From Selenomonadaceae bacterium (GTDB taxonomy: Bacteria; Bacillota; Negativicutes; Selenomonadales; Selenomonadaceae), in NCBI GenBank assembly GCA_017529085.1, contig JAFXOC010000666.1, positions 1 to 5,147 on the forward strand: a DNA stretch of 5,147 nucleotides, given 5' to 3'. Below are positions 4,297 through 5,147 of this stretch, one piece after another. Numbering within the stretch: the first letter of the stretch is position 1; every line of letters begins with the position of its first letter. The position numbers and the translations under genes are program-made. Under the pieces are notes generated by a model. That model worked only from the letters and a program-made list of their open reading frames with translations. It searched no databases and was not told where the DNA came from.

Positions 4297-4956
4297 ATGA
4301 ACAGAAGAAATTTTATATTGGGAGCGGCAGCGGTATTAATGTTCCCGAGCGAAGCGTTTGCAAAGACTATCGTCAGAACGGAGCGTTCTTTTGCAAAAAT
4401 GACGGTGGAAGAAGCATTTAAAGATTTGGAAACGATTAGGGACAGCGCTCTAAAACCCGAAATTAATCCCGCTACCATGCCGGAAGTTATCGACAGGGAT
4501 TTGATTCTTATGACGGACGATATGACGCTGAGAGAAGCAACAAAGCGAATTATCGTACATCATACGGGAACCGTTAAAGACAGGGACATGAGCGCAAGGG
4601 AAGCCCATCTTTTACATAAATACGAATGTGAATGGGCGGGGATTGGCTATCATTATATGATACGGAAAAACGGGCTTATCGAAGCGGGTCGTCCGGAGCA
4701 GTTTACAGGCGCCCACGCTTACGGGAACAATAAGGATTCTATTGGAATCGCCCTTTCGGGAAATTTTGAGATTGCAGATCCCACCGACGCGCAGATAGAG
4801 TCTCTTGTAAAACTTGTAGCGGGATTAAAAAGTAAATATTCGCTTCCCATATGGGAAAAAGGCGTTGTTATCGGGCATCGTGACGTAAACGACACAAAAT
4901 GCCCGGGGGAAAATCTCTACGATATGCTTAACTATGTGAGGAATAACGCAATATGA
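4297..4956 (+). CDS. Tat-exported zinc N-acetylmuramoyl-L-alanine amidase (amidase_2 / T7-lysozyme / PGRP fold)
   Basis: This 219-aa enzyme should cleave the bond between N-acetylmuramic acid and L-Ala of peptidoglycan outside the cytoplasm. The N-terminus NRRNFILG has a twin-arginine motif followed by a short hydrophobic stretch and AFA|K (cleavage after Ala22), pointing to Tat export. Residues 24-82 are a linker-like region. The catalytic domain runs from about 83: IIVHHTG (85-91), GIGYHYMI (115-122), GRPEQFTGAHAYGNN (131-145), SIGIALSGNF (148-157) and GHRDVNDTKCPGENL (193-207). By comparison with T7 lysozyme, His88, His194 and Cys202 are the zinc ligands and Tyr118 matches the catalytic tyrosine. 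The T7 Lys128 position is Thr200, as in some PGRP relatives. The ATG has AAGGG (4287-4291) 5 nt upstream. The stop overlaps the trkA start by ATGA. Confidence 0.93.
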   Translation: MNRRNFILGAAAVLMFPSEAFAKTIVRTERSFAKMTVEEAFKDLETIRDSALKPEINPATMPEVIDRDLILMTDDMTLREATKRIIVHHTGTVKDRDMSAREAHLLHKYECEWAGIGYHYMIRKNGLIEAGRPEQFTGAHAYGNNKDSIGIALSGNFEIADPTDAQIESLVKLVAGLKSKYSLPIWEKGVVIGHRDVNDTKCPGENLYDMLNYVRNNAI

Positions 4957-5147
4957 AAATAGTGGTGGTAGGCGCGGGAAAACTCGGGTACAGCGTGGCG
5001 GAAATACTCTCCCAAGAAGATCATGACGTTGTGGTGACGGATCATGTGCAAAGCCAACTTGTGGCGGTGGAAAATACGCTTGACGTCTTGACTCTTTTTC
5101 ATAACGGCGGAATTTCTTCATTATTCTTAAATCCCGACGTGATGAAC
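4953..5147 (+). CDS. trkA: TrkA-like potassium uptake regulatory protein, first 65 codons (partial)
   Basis: The frame opens MKIVVVGAGKLGYSVAEIL and stays open to the window end. GAGKLG (7-12) is the GxGxxG nucleotide-binding loop of the RCK_N Rossmann domain. It is followed by the second strand DVVVTDH and by NTLDVLTLFHNGG, which matches the 'LDV-T--GNG' segment of TrkA-type proteins. TrkA is a cytoplasmic NAD(H)-binding subunit gating the TrkH/TrkG K+ channel; full TrkA has two such halves in about 450 aa, of which only the first is visible. The ATG overlaps the amidase TGA by 4 nt, and GAGGAA (4938-4943) lies 9 nt upstream, so translation is probably coupled. A single-domain KtrA-type protein cannot be excluded from this fragment. 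Confidence 0.85.
   Translation, partial: MKIVVVGAGKLGYSVAEILSQEDHDVVVTDHVQSQLVAVENTLDVLTLFHNGGISSLFLNPDVMN

Noticed and set aside
4179..4478. Minus-strand open frame of 99 codons across the hairpin array
   Set aside because: It runs through three perfect palindromes and antisense to the amidase signal region, without a family match.
4825..5121. Minus-strand open frame of 98 codons
   Set aside because: It is antisense to the conserved C-terminus of the amidase and the TrkA start, with no recognisable protein pattern.

Overview
The window looks like a low-to-moderate GC bacterial chromosome, probably a Firmicutes-type genome (Negativicutes or a Clostridia relative would fit). This is inferred from strong AGGAGG ribosome-binding sites, ATG/GTG starts, PlsY, a TrkA-type K+ regulator, and a MurE carrying the DNPR motif of meso-diaminopimelate-adding enzymes. 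The taxon is an inference; no rRNA or tRNA gene is visible.

Left half, minus strand (transcribed right to left): a tight gene train plsY (2900-2307), a small toxin-like gene (2284-1943), a CPCC zinc-ribbon gene (1959-1750), murE (1717-236) and the start of murF (from 239). Spacings are 22 nt, a 17-nt overlap, 32 nt and a 4-nt ATGA overlap, so this is almost certainly one operon. It combines phospholipid synthesis (PlsY) with peptidoglycan precursor synthesis (MurE, MurF). The two small genes between them look like inserted cargo, possibly an RNase-toxin-like protein with a partner.

At the extreme left end the sequence is anomalous. MurF codons 1-36 lie on the minus strand (239-132), but the following MurF codons (about 37-85) lie on the plus strand at 1-145. 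The switch happens at a 14-nt palindrome (132-145), which suggests a fold-back or inversion, most likely an assembly or amplification artefact.

Centre (2901-3361): a 461-nt divergent intergenic region. It holds a candidate plsY promoter, a 17-bp AT-rich hairpin, a roughly 210-bp MITE-like element with 14-bp terminal inverted repeats and internal GC-rich palindromes, a candidate promoter for the rightward genes, and a perfect 9-bp dyad just upstream of the next gene.

Right half, plus strand: a secreted Ntn-type cysteine amidohydrolase of the AAT/choloylglycine hydrolase group (3362-4201), an array of three perfect hairpins (4220-4285), a Tat-exported zinc N-acetylmuramoyl-L-alanine amidase of the T7-lysozyme/PGRP fold (4297-4956), and the first 65 codons of a TrkA-like protein (4953 to the window end) overlapping the amidase by 4 nt. 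The envelope theme continues: two exported amide-bond hydrolases, one acting on peptidoglycan, coupled to a K+ transport regulator.
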